This document shows, one piece after another, positions 9,544 to 20,051 of a DNA stretch of 64,000 nucleotides. The notes under the pieces are model-generated. The model was not told the origin of the DNA and ran no database searches. It saw only the letters and a list, made by a program, of their open reading frames with translations. This DNA is from Uloborus plumipes (taxonomy: Eukaryota; Arthropoda; Arachnida; Araneae; Uloboridae). The stretch lies in assembly GCA_038373865.1 (NCBI GenBank), contig JAXGGA010002980.1, forward strand, positions 46,989-110,988, written 5' to 3'. A program made the position numbers and the translations under genes. Numbering within the stretch: the first letter of the stretch is position 1; the number at the start of each line of letters is the position of its first letter.

Positions 9544-12500
9544 GTAAGCATTTTTAATCAAATATCTGATTGGAATAAAGCATTAAATATGTTTTTCATG
9601 AGGAATTTCAAACAGTTTTTACAAACGTACATGAAGTTTACTGTGGAAGAAATACTGTTTAAAATGCAAGTTGGAAGTTGGTTGAATCTTGAATTAAGAC
9701 GTTCTTTCTAACTGCGTAACGAATGTATTTAATTCATTTGATGATTTGCATATCCCTGTATTTAGTTTATACCCCTGTGGCAGAATTTTTTTCTGCTTTC
9801 TGCGACAAATTTTCTGGAACCATTTTTTTTCTGCAATACTAGAATATCCTTCAATAATAAATCAATGAGCAAGCTGATTATATGAATAAAGTTAACATCA
9901 ATACTATGTAGCTTCATGGTTTTTAAAACTAACTCAAAGTTTTAGCAAAATTATTTCCCTTGATTTTTTACTGTCCAACTAAAAATGTTCAATGAGTTTT
10001 CATCCTCTCATGGGTATATTTCTACTCTTTCTTGATACTTTGATGCAGCTAGCTTTTTACTGTTTCAAACATTTATTAAGTACTATAAATATTCTAATAG
10101 GAATAATAATAAGAGGAATTAGGATTGTTTCCACAGAAGAATAATCTGTTAAGACAGTGTCTGCAAAATGGTTTTACTGCTGGCTGTTTTATTTACTTAT
10201 TTTTGCAGATTTTTTTTTCTTCTCAACCAAAAATCTTTCTGCACAATGTCTCCATGATTCTGCGACAATGTTGCTGTGTCGGCAACTTTCTGCCATAGTG
10301 GTTTATACACAAAATATAAAGTTTACTTCTTTAATATGGTTTGTGGATCAAACATTATTAAGGCCCATCGAAGTTGAATTGAGCATCACATAAGTTTTAA
10401 CTCGGTTCAAATCTATAAAAACGGAGAATATGTATTTAGCTCCAAACATAAAGCTCATAACATGAAATTCTACTATAATTTTTAAAACCATTGTGATTTT
10501 AAAAAAATCATTGAATCTGTTGTTTGTTTATGTCATAAAAATATATTGTGCACTGTAAGAAATATATGAAGAGCTTTATGTTTAAAAGTGAAAGCAATGT
10601 TAAAATTTAAAATTCTAAACTTAAAATTTTCCATTGATGAATTGCAAAGAATGCAATTCTAAAGCATGTATCTGTAGTGTTCCTACTCATTTGTACTTTT
10701 AACATTGTTTTATTTGCTTTGATTGATTGTGCACTATGCATTTTGTTTTTTCCTTCAAACCTGTACCTCAGAACCAGACTAATGTAAGTCCATTTTCGTC
10801 ATTTTTACTTTCTTCTATATCTAATATATAGAAGAAAGTATTGGTTTCGTGAAAATTTTCGAATGTCGAATTTTGACGGATTTGCACGTTTTGAGGTGCG
10901 CTGAGTCCATTTCGACCATTTTTAGAAAATGTCTGTCTGTCTGTCTGTCTGTGTGTGTGTGAGTCTGTATGTGTGTGACCAGTTTTTGTGGCCGCGCTAG
11001 AGCAAAAACTACTGAATGAAATCGAACAAAAATTTTTTCACATATGTACCACCATGTGAACTGGTGCACCTGACTTTTTTTAGCGAATTCCTCCAAGGGG
11101 GGTGGAGCAATCGCACGTGTTCTGCGCGGGGGTGATTGCTATATCTCAGGAAGTAACTGGCGGAATCAAACGAAAATTGGTCCATAGATAGACCCTACTG
11201 AGTACAGGTGCTGATTCAATTTGTTTGTCAATATCTCCAAGGGGGGTGGAGCAATCGCACGTGTTCTGCGCAGGGGTGATTGCTATATCTCAGGAAGTAA
11301 CCGGCGGAATCAAACGAAAATTGGTCCATAGGTAGACCCTACTGAGTACAGGTGCTGATTCAATTTGTTTGTCAATATCTTGAAGGGGGGTGGAGCAATC
11401 GCACGTGTTCTGCGCGGGGGTGACTGCTATATCTCAGGAAGTAACCGGCGGAATCAAACGAAAATTAGTCCATAGGTAGACCCTATTGAGTACAGGTGCT
11501 GATTCAATTTGTGTGTCAATATCTCAAAGGGGGGTGGAGCAATCAAAAGTGCTTATTTTGTCACTGCACCTACTGTATCTCGGGAAATATTGCTGCGATT
11601 TGAATGAAATTTGGAATAACACTAACCCAATATGGAAGCAAGCATCGATTAAATTTTGGCGCCAATCGCCCCAGGGGGAGGGTGGGGTGATTTTTTGCGC
11701 TTAGTCAACAATGCGAAAAATTACTTCATTAAAAAATCGCTTTCACGCTATTTAATTATCAAAACAGCTGAAAACTTTCAATGATTTGAAATTTTTAACT
11801 GTTGCCAATTTCTTTTTACTAACAAACAAAATGTTTGCAATTTATCTAAACAAGGCTTTTGCAATGATTTCCAATTTCGCTCATTGATTCTGCATTTGCA
11901 GGGTTATTACGATAATTGGGAAATTGGCGCTGTCTCCAACTACTCGGGCGAGTACGTATTTTATTTTGTAACCGGAATTCATAAGATAGATATAGAAGAA
12001 AGTTTCGTGACGGCCACGACAGCTAGTTCAGTGGAGGACAAAAACAATTGTGAGATACATGCAAAGGATGGGACTGGCGCTGTTGTCACGCTGCTAAATA
12101 ATTGTGAAGGAATTTGTTTTATAGAATACTGTTTTAATGGGTTGATGTGGAATAAGATTCTACATACCATGAAGCAAAAAAGCGAAAATCGTCATTTTTG
12201 GACTTACGTCGTTCTGGTTCTGAGGCACAGAAATTACATTTTATTCTTCGCCCCAAGAGATCCTAAATTATGTTCATTAAGTGCAATTCTAGCATTCAGA
12301 ATCATTTGGGGCACTTTTTTGTCTCAGGTGACTTTGTGGCAACTCACAATGACAGTAAAAATTATTGTAGAATTTCATGTTATGAACTTGTGGCTTGTTT
12401 AATTTCTATTTTGGTGGAAATTGAAAAATGAGGATTTCATAATTGATTTTTGAGCAACATTAATTTTTAAATTTCTACTATTTCATAAATATTGTGTGTA

Positions 12501-13851
12501 ATGTTGCAGTTAGGTCTTGTGTGCCAACGTTTTCATTTAAAAAAAGTCTCGTACAAAGTTGCTACTAGTGATTCAAAAAAGTGGCTACTAAACAAAAGGT
12601 GCCTATCCGCCAATGGCAACTAACCCATGTGGCAGAATTATTTTCAGCTTTCTGCGACAAATTTTTTTGAACCAATTTCTTTCTGCAACATTAGAATATT
12701 CTCCAATAATAAATATATATATGCAACCCTCTTACAGTAAACAGTACAGTATGAATATAAACACAAGGTGTTTATATTCATAAAAATTTTAACATTAATA
12801 CTATAAATTCATAGATATTTTCTGGTGGCTGTTTTATATTATTATTTTTTCGTAGCCTTTTCTTCCCTCCCAATCACAAAGATATTTCTGCACACTGTCT
12901 CCCTGATTCTGGGACAATGTCGCCGTGTCGGCAGCTTTCTACCACAGGGCGACTAACTACAAATTCGAATTTTCAGGTTCATCCCAGACCCTGCCCTTGC
13001 CCACTCCCTTTCCCAAAATGATCTTCTCCAAAATCAGGAGCCAAGTCCAGCCTTGATCAAAACACTCCAAAGAACTTTTGACCAAGGGTGTTAAGTGTTA
13101 AGGGATTGCAGTCCCCCATGATGGGCCTTCACAAACATGTATATGTATTGTTTAATGATGTAACATAACTTTTTTTAATAGAAAAATTAAGCGTGCTTTC
13201 TATTGATAAAAATGTATTATTATTGTGTGTGTGCATGCTATATTAATCATGTGTACTTGGCAATTAATTTTTATTTTGATCTACTTTAGGCAATAAGTGT
13301 CAAAGATCTGCATGGCCGTTGCATAGCTGGGTCATTTATTTTGAACTCTTTATGTGGGTAAGGAATTTTAAATATTAACTGTAATATTTTAAATATTAAC
13401 TTAATATACATTTCACTTGGAGAACTTTTTGCCCACGACATTTTTAACGTCCTCCAGCCACCATTAATCAAGACGGTGGATCTTAGATCGGCTGGGATCG
13501 AACCCGGGTCCCTCCGGTCACGAGTCCGACGCCTCACCGATCGAGCTACCACAGCCCAACGAGATTTCACTGTATTTCAACTCCTAATAGATTGATCACT
13601 TGCATTTCAGTTCTGTGGCCCTGTGGTACTTTGTGCAAAGGACAAAGCTATGCCTGGACTTCACGGCCACGGCCCATCTCATCCACCTGGTCCTGTGCTG
13701 GTGGTACAGTGCATCCTTCCCCTCCACATTCTCCTGGTGGCTGTTGAACATCATCTGCGTGACCATCATGTGCGTCTGCGGGGAATTCCTGTGCATGAGG
13801 ACTGAAATGAAGGCCATCCCCCTCAGCCTCGGCGCCAAAGCTGACTTGTAA
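9382..13851 (+). CDS. SYS1: SYS1, Golgi-localised integral membrane protein (3 exons, complete)
   Basis: Exons 9382-9543, 13290-13357 and 13611-13851 join in phase to 156 residues, the length I recall for vertebrate SYS1. Conserved blocks are VWDP (residues 9-12), SLDQIF (46-51), the FILNSL segment (exon 2), CLDFTATAH (91-99), a tryptophan-rich FSWW segment, and GEFLCMRTEMKAIPL near the C-terminus. Several hydrophobic stretches agree with a four-pass membrane protein. SYS1 acts at the trans-Golgi, where it is known to recruit the small GTPase ARFRP1/Arl3 and so support vesicle tethering. The start ATG at 9382 gives the family's usual N-terminus. Introns 1 (3746 bp) and 2 (253 bp) are GT-AG and hold transposon insertions. 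Its 3' end faces that of the nucleotidase gene. Confidence 0.95.
9773..10300. mobile_element. hAT MITE (family H1, copy 1) in SYS1 intron 1
   Basis: The ends are CCCTGTGGCAGAA and, inverted, CACTATGGCAGAA, flanked by a perfect 8-bp duplication GTTTATAC (9765-9772 and 10301-10308). It is 528 bp with no coding content. A shorter relative lies at 12625-12949. Confidence 0.85.
10809..12027 (+). mobile_element. Helentron-like (HINE/DINE-type) non-autonomous element, copy 1
   Basis: The left end carries TTTCTTCTATATCTAATATA; near the right end is its inverted partner AGATATAGAAGAAAG (sub-terminal inverted repeat of about 15 bp). This is followed by a short hairpin, TCGTG-ACGGC-CACGA, and the terminus CAGCTAG before a T. 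Between them are a TCTG/TG microsatellite (10930-10977) and a 144-bp minisatellite. Sub-terminal inverted repeats, a minisatellite, a 3' hairpin and a CTAG end are the known layout of Helentron-associated elements. A second copy is at 30637-32598. The superfamily call is an inference. Confidence 0.6.
11091..11700 (+). repeat. 144-bp minisatellite in the Helentron-like element
   Basis: Units begin at 11091, 11235, 11379 and 11523, exactly 144 bp apart. Each opens with CTCCAAGGGGGGTGGAGCAA or a close variant and contains GGCGGAATCAAACGAAAATT and GTAGACCCTACTGAGTACAG. The first three are nearly identical; the fourth diverges after about 40 bp. Confidence 0.9.
12625..12949. mobile_element. hAT MITE (family H1, copy 2) in SYS1 intron 1
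   Basis: The ends are CCATGTGGCAGAA and, inverted, CCCTGTGGTAGAA. The flanks CAACTAAC (12617-12624) and CGACTAAC (12950-12957) agree at 7 of 8 positions. The right half, including GACAATGTCGCCGTGTCGGC, matches copy 1. Confidence 0.75.
13290..13357 (+). CDS. SYS1: SYS1 exon 2 (residues 55-77)
   Basis: A 68-bp exon between acceptor ctactttag and donor gtaagg. It reads AISVKDLHGRCIAGSFILNS, then LC and the first two bases of a glycine codon. This supplies the G-R....FILN block that family members have between SLDQ and the third hydrophobic segment. Phase 0 in and phase 2 out fit both neighbours exactly. Confidence 0.9.
13430..13560 (-). repeat. tRNA-derived SINE in SYS1 intron 2
   Basis: On the minus strand the sequence starts GGGCTGTGGTAGCTCGATCG. 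TGGTAGCTCGATCGG is an A box of RNA polymerase III and GGGTTCGATCCC a B box, about 35 bp apart. A unique non-tRNA body follows. It is not a functional tRNA: the anticodon stem does not fold well and there is no acceptor-stem partner. Confidence 0.75.
13611..13851 (+). CDS. SYS1: SYS1 exon 3 (residues 78-156 and stop)
   Basis: Acceptor tgcatttcag; the first base completes the split glycine codon, then SVALWYFVQRTKLCLDF and the rest of the protein follow to TAA at 13849. Antisense and other-frame ORFs over this exon are shadows. Confidence 0.95.
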
Positions 13852-13898
13852 TGATTCATGGTTTCGGCTCCTCGTTTTTAGTCGGTGGCCATACGGCA

Positions 13899-14427
13899 TT
13901 AACCCATTTGTGCCCAAGTTTTGTCTAACAATTTTTTTCAATTTTTATCTGCTTAAAACTCTTACTTGGAATGGTTTACATACATTTTAGGCTTGAAATA
14001 GTTCGCCGTTACCATATTTATTAAGTTATTTAACGTCCTGTTTATGGGATATTTTGCAGATATGTGAGCAAAATACGACCTTACTTGACTTTACTTTTGC
14101 AAAGTAACATTACCGAAGGCATCTCTGATCCATTTTAAGCAAATCATTTCTAAATAGTTTATTTTTATGAAGAATAAGTTCGCAAAAAAAAAAAAAAAAA
14201 CTTTCTGTGGCTACCCATGCTGGATCGTTGCTTGACTGATTTATCTGAAAATAGCTGTCAATAAATTAACTCTGATGTCCAAAGAATGGCTCTAACTGGT
14301 TTTCTCAAGAAGAAGGACTATTTAAATTGAAAAAAAGCTTTAGTAAAATGATATACCCATTACAGGTTTTTGTATGCAGTAACTAACAAGCGTCCTGTTT
14401 TTAGGCTACTGGGCATAAATGGGTTAA
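13899..14427. mobile_element. TTAA-bounded MITE (family T2, copy A) in the presumed SYS1 3' UTR
   Basis: The ends are TTAACCCATTTGTGCCCA and, inverted, TTAACCCATTTATGCCCA. It is 529 bp. An inverted copy lies at 44611-45142, with shared internal blocks such as AACGTCCTGTTTATGGGATA. It begins 48 bp after the SYS1 stop codon. Confidence 0.82.
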
Positions 14428-14555
14428 TGTGGTATGAGTCACATTAGATACTTAACTTATATGAAGAAGAATTGTACAGTATATTTTGCATCTCTATTAT
14501 TTAATACCAATTGTAATGAAGTGAAAATGTATATAAGATATTTTGCTAATTGCCA

Positions 14556-14561
14556 AATAAA
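14556..14561 (+). terminator. Candidate SYS1 polyadenylation signal
   Basis: AATAAA is followed within about 30-60 bp by a GT-rich stretch (ttgttgtcattatgtgttctgagttgtgt region). No AATAAA occurs between the stop codon and the MITE, so the mature 3' UTR would contain the whole MITE. Confidence 0.55.
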
Positions 14562-15085
14562 ATGTCATATTTAATACCAGATTGTTGTCATTATGTGTTC
14601 TGAGTTGTGTATCCAAGAAAGTGGTTGATAAAATACTATAGCATTCAAAATCGAGTGAGTTTTAGTGGTTTAAAACATTTAACTTCAGTTTTAAGTTTAA
14701 TTTTTTCTCTCAGGCGTGTAATTTTTGAGAAAGCAAAAAAAAAATTATAAAAGACTATTTATGTAAAATGATATTTAAATAAGTTATCAGACTGAAACTA
14801 AGCTCTCCATACTATCCTGATTATACTTAGGCATTAGTATTCAGAATATACTGGTAAGTTTTATGTATTATCAAATGAAATGGTCAGCAATACGTAGTGA
14901 AAAAACCCATGTGTAAACTCATAGTTACATATCAAAAAGCATGTTTGCTTACATAGCCATCTTATTTTAGTAATTTTCACTCAAAACAAATTGCATGTCC
15001 ATATTCTTGATTTGATGCTTGTTTTCAGAATTAGCTCTGATCTATATGGATATGGTTCTTGTCAATGTTTGAGAGCAAGCAAAAT
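14562..15085. other. No gene seen
   Basis: AT-rich intergenic DNA downstream of SYS1. Confidence 0.5.
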
Positions 15086-15534
15086 CAGGTGTGATTGTGA
15101 GTTCGTAAAAAAATACCTGAAAGTTTTAAAAAGAAAATGTGTGTGTGTGGGGGGGGGGGGTTAACTAAAGCCCCTATTACTAAAGCACACCTGATTTTAT
15201 AATTATACACATATAATAATTAATGTAGGGTAATAAGCGTCAAAAATGAGAAAAATTCGATTTTCATATCCGATGCAAATCGATTGCATTTTTTTAAATG
15301 AAGGCATCAAAATCAAAAAAAGATGCAAATAAAATAATTTATTAAAGTAAAAAAACAATTATAATGGCATCTTAACCTTTTTATTCGATGAATATTATTA
15401 ATAATTATCGGTATAATCATCGAAAATTCGAAAAAGCAAAAAAAATTCTGGAGGTTTGAAGATAAAAGCATGATTAAAAATATTTTATTTTCGGTATTTT
15501 CAAACATGAAAATACCAGAACACAATCACCCCTG
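15086..15534. mobile_element. CAGGGGTGATTGTG-family element (H6, copy i)
   Basis: The ends are CAGGTGTGATTGTGAGTTC and, inverted, CAGGGGTGATTGTGTT. Related copies are at 34519-34813 and 38775-40252. The target duplication is not clear here (caaaat versus ataatt). Confidence 0.7.
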
Positions 15535-15867
15535 ATAATTTCAGAATTCTTAGAATGATTTTAGCTTGGAAGAATATTGGGTTTTGTTATTCCTGATGTT
15601 ACTATAGTCTGTTACTTTAAAATAGGCTTATCAAGTTTAGAAATTTTGCGCCATCTCTATGGAAACCACGTAAAAGAAAACAGCTTCACTCTTTTTTTAT
15701 GCACTGCTGTAGAGGCACTTCATTTATTTTGTTTATCAAATTAGGCTTAAGGTTTTTATTATATCCTCATATCAGTTATTTCTAAACATTTTCTGACAAA
15801 TCTAGGCATACATAAACAATTGAATAATAGTTGTAAAACAGCAGTCGAAAACTTTGTACTATGAAAT

Positions 15868-16172
15868 GAGTAAAAATAGGCAATGTTTAAAAAGTACAAA
15901 TAAATACGAATAAAAGAGTTTAAAACTCAGCAAACAGCTGTTTCGGGGCTATAAGCTGCAAGCCCCATCATCAGTGCATAAAAATAAAAATAAAAAGACA
16001 GGTTCACATGCCAAAGACTGACAAGTGAACCTAGGTTTACTTGTTAGTCTTTGGCATGTGAACCTGTCTTTTTATTTTTATGCACTGATGATGGGGCTTG
16101 CAGTTTATAGCCCCGAAACAACTCTTTTATTCCTATTTATTTGTACTTTTTAAACATTGCCTATTTTTACTC
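15868..16172. repeat. 305-bp fold-back palindrome
   Basis: The arms of about 140-150 bp are near-identical inverted copies. They run from GAGTAAAAATAGGCAATG inward to a CCTAGG centre near 16030. They differ by a few substitutions, a 20-nt insertion in the left arm (about 15919-15938) and a 6-nt A-rich indel. The arms contain GCCCCATCATCAGTGCA. Confidence 0.9.
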
Positions 16173-17654
16173 AATTGAATAATAGTTTAAGCACAAAGCA
16201 ATTTTAATTGTTTACATTCAACCATTGTTGAAAAAGCTAAGTGGGGAAAAAGTCCATAGTGTGGTAACTATGACAACCATAAAGGGAAAAGTGCAGAGAG
16301 TGGGATATAAATTTTGCTTTGTTACGCCATACAATGGGGGATAATAAGAGCCCATCACAATGCATAGCCTTAAACCTTACTACTCAGTTCTTACAATTCT
16401 GAAAAATTATGCATTTAAAAACGCTGAAATGCGTGATAAGTTGATGCGTAACATCTGGTTTTATAGTCCAGAGTTTCTATTTATTGATGTTCTACTTGTG
16501 CATACTCTAAAAACAACCAACTTTCTTTCTTCAACACTTAGGAGTTGCAAAAAACATTCACTGCATCAAATGGTAAACTGGATTTTAATTCCAGTATTAG
16601 GTAGTAACTTTTTTTTTCTTTTTAAATTTTCTTCGCAATATTATTCTTAACAGGAACTAAATTTTAGTTTCACACGGTATTAATTTTAGGTTAAATTTAT
16701 ATTAGTTGTTACATTATTAATAGAATGCTATATTTTCTTCAAAAAGTATGCTGCTAATAATTTAGTCTTGACTTAATGCACATTTTTATTAATCCTGTAA
16801 CAGTCAGTAAATGACCTCACTTGTATGTGTGTCCCTGTACCAGTTGTCTTTCCTTCAGTTAAGTTTATATCAATGCCTAATTCATAAATGTTTGATAATA
16901 TTTTTTGTAAGAAAAATATCTCTCATTTAATTTCTTACAAAAAATATCTCTCATTTAATATTTTCCTTACAATTAGTTTTTAGCTCTGAGCATCAAATTT
17001 TCCAAACTTGAAAAACAATTTTAAAACTATAATACTTAAATGTGAAAAATCTCAATGCACTATATTTCTTAAACACAAGCTAATGAACAAGAACTCAGCA
17101 CAAGTAGAGCAGTTTAAAAGGAAACTTTTTAATTGAACATTTTTACATCAAATGCTATTCTACAATATTGCTTATAAAAAAGATAAATATATTTATACTT
17201 ATTTACAAGAATAAGCAAAAAAAGGTTGAAACTTGTAAAATACAACAAGGATTATAAATGAAGAATTATTTTGCTAGTAACATGCTGAGCTTCTCAATAA
17301 CAAACACTGGACTCTTGTCTTACATTTGAAATGAATGCATACTGAAATAGAGTTTGGAAATGAAAAAGATAAATTATGTTCAAACTACTTGAAGGCTTTC
17401 GATACTGATAAAATTAATGCATATTATTGAGTCACATAATAGAGTGAATCAACAAAATTAAACTATTGTTTGCTTAAAAATTAATTTTAAGGATCAGTTG
17501 CAGTTGTTTTTCAAAAAATATACTTTATCCTTAAAAATGAAATCCTGTGTACATCCAAGCTGTGCTTAAAATAAGTCTAAATTTGACCAAGTTTGAATCG
17601 GGCTTCTTTCTTTTTTAACATTAGGGATAAATAACTTGAATGTATTAGTGCCTG

Positions 17655-18030
17655 GTCTGTAGTTAGTTTGATAATTTTAAAGATCAAAATAATTTTCCCA
17701 ATTTTTTGACAAAGATCTTGAATATTTTAACTGTACTTTCTTAATTTCTACCTCCTACAATGGAAACATGTGTTTTGGCAGCATACCAAAATGGAGTACA
17801 TAGTTCGCCGATAATTGCAGGTCATCCTTGAGATTTCAATCCTGCTGCATCCTAAAAACATTTCCATTATTTCGGAAGTTGGAAAAAATTTCAACCTCCA
17901 CAACTTTAAATCAACTTATTTTAAGCTTCATTTTAATAATGGATGTACTCTTATTTATTTTTTTTCCTAAACTTGTTGCACCATTAATTGTTTGATCGCG
18001 GAAAGAAAGAAAAAATACAAAAAGCGGAAG
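17655..18030 (+). repeat. Copy of the interior of the hAT element at 29480-30164
   Basis: About 375 bp match 29758-30132 at roughly 85 percent by eye. Shared blocks include CAAAATAATTTTCCCAATTT, TGGCAGCAT.CCAAAAT.GAG and GCGGAAAGAAAG. The CAGGGATG ends are missing, so this copy is truncated. Confidence 0.7.
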
Positions 18031-20028
18031 ATCGCATATAAAAGCATATAATTTTGATTTTTAATTTAATTACAACACATTTTTGAAAGGGTAACACGTT
18101 ATATACTTAAAACAGTTCAAATGCAAGAATATTTTCAACAACCAAGAACACACCTTTATTTTCTAAACATATTAAAAGTAAGCTCATATATAAAAAAATA
18201 CAGAAAACATTAAGACAACAGAAAACATTCATAATAGTTTTACCCAACACATGGAATGATTAACAATACCAAAGAAGATTATTTAAAAAATTGTATATCA
18301 ACAATGAAAAATTTTTAATGGCAGAAAAGCACAGCCACTAAGTATTTAACACTAAAAATGTAATTTTTGTTCTCAACATGAAGCTCATTTTTAGTTTTAT
18401 TGCGAGAAATTAAAAACACAACAATTTATTGCAAAATTATTGCTAACATTATTCAAATCTGTTAATTCAAAATCAGTTACAAAACAATGTTTTTAGGTCA
18501 TGTACCATTATGAAGAGTTTCATTTTGGCATAGTGATAAACCTATCCAGTTAAATAGACACACCAGATTTGGAGATTTCTTCAACCAAACTGAAGTTCAT
18601 AAATAAAAGTAATATTAATGAAAACAAATAATTTTGAACATAAATATGAAGACGATTTTGGTCGGAAGATGCAATTTTCTGTTATTTGCCATTCTACAGT
18701 TTGATTATTAATATTGTTAGTAATTAAGCAAAATTACCAGAGGGCGGTAGAGTTAACTCCCCACCCCCAAATTCATGGGTTTAAACAATACTTTTATATA
18801 ATGCATCAAAAGTCAAAAATATTATTCAAAAACTCTTTATGACATACTATTAATATTTATTAATTAATATGCATCTGCACTTTGCACATACCTGGATCTA
18901 CTAAGATACAAATGCAATGTTGCAAAACTAAATTTGCTGATCTGTCGGACAAAATTTGGAATTTCATTTGATAAACGGAGAATTTTCCTCTTTCCAAAAA
19001 TTCAAGTTTGGGGCAACCCTTGGTAATTTTCTGTGGAGGATTTTGATGCATATGACTTGAACATTAATTAATGTTTGGAAAATTATTATAAATATGCAGT
19101 GAAATCAAATTGAATTGGTCTTTTCAAATAAGATTATCTTTCTGTATGGTTAAGTTCTTTCTCGAACTTCAGTTATCGTTTGAATTTTCGAAAGGACCAT
19201 CTGCAATGGTCTTACGACCATTTCCTTTTTTTTCCAAATGCAGTATTGCAAAACCAAATTTGCCAAGTCATCTGACAAAATTTGCCGAGTGAAAAATATT
19301 TGGGAGGTCACAGTGACATCCTATTGGGACATTCCTGAGAATTACATACCTTCTGAATTATTACAGAATTTACATCAAAAAGATCTTCATAAATTTTTGG
19401 TACATGACACTAAAATTTCGTTTGATTTCCGAACCAATCAAAAAGTTACAACCAAAGCATAACAACTCTAGTTTCTGACATATCCACTTTTGGATAATAT
19501 GGTTTGTGACATTTTCCCCTCTACATCTATGTTTCACTATAATTGCTGACCTATACAACATTTGGCAGGATTCTGCGGAATTACTCGAAGGACATTCAGA
19601 AATAGTAATAAAAATATACATCATTATTTACATTGCATTAATGACTTTAAAATGTTAAGTAATTACAAAAACAACCTAACGAGTTTATTTGAATTAGGTA
19701 ATTTTCGAAACTTTTTATGATTAAATATACAGGAAAAGGACATTGAAGAACAATTTACATGGTTCTTGTAATATATCCAATCCATGAATTAAAAAGACCT
19801 ACATGGAACTTAACAGCTAAGATGCCATTTCTCTCCTAGAACATGCCAACATTTTTTATAATGGCAGGCAGCACGTTTACACTAATGGCTTACATGTTAT
19901 TCGGATTAAATATAAAAGTTAATTTTATTACTAAATACACTACTCAAACCGTTATCAAGTTTGGTAAAAATACCATCTTTTTAAATATATGTAAAATAAT
20001 TATGGCATACAATGCATATATAGGCTTT

Positions 20029-20051
20029 TGTGTGTGTGTGTGTGTGTGTGT
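20029..20051. repeat. (TG)n microsatellite
   Basis: An uninterrupted run of about 11 TG units. Confidence 0.8.

Larger units (their letters stand above)
10761..12230. mobile_element. TIR element with long ends, hosting a Helentron-like insertion
   Basis: The left end begins CTGTACCTCAGAACCAGA and the inverted right end CTGTGCCTCAGAACCAGA. Both continue with GTAAGTCCA after a few differences. The interior is largely the Helentron-like element 10809-12027 plus about 150 bp of its own sequence. The same end sequence forms the 150-bp hairpin at 27154-27303. No clear target duplication was found. Confidence 0.6.

Noticed and set aside
9544..9711. Open extension of SYS1 exon 1
   Set aside because: It follows a good GTAAGC donor and lacks similarity; exon 2 at 13290 restores the family sequence in phase.
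11884..12402. 172-codon open frame in SYS1 intron 1
   Set aside because: It lies mostly within the Helentron-like end and the flanking TIR element. The start of the same sequence recurs at 32460, and it fits no SYS1 exon.
13286..13570. 94-codon minus-strand ORF
   Set aside because: It is explained by the tRNA-derived SINE, which has intact polymerase III boxes.
13596..13941. Minus-strand ORFs over SYS1 exon 3
   Set aside because: Antisense shadows of a well-supported exon.
16360..16650. 96-codon ORF in intergenic DNA
   Set aside because: No recognisable motif, no neighbouring splice-linked exon, AT-rich composition.
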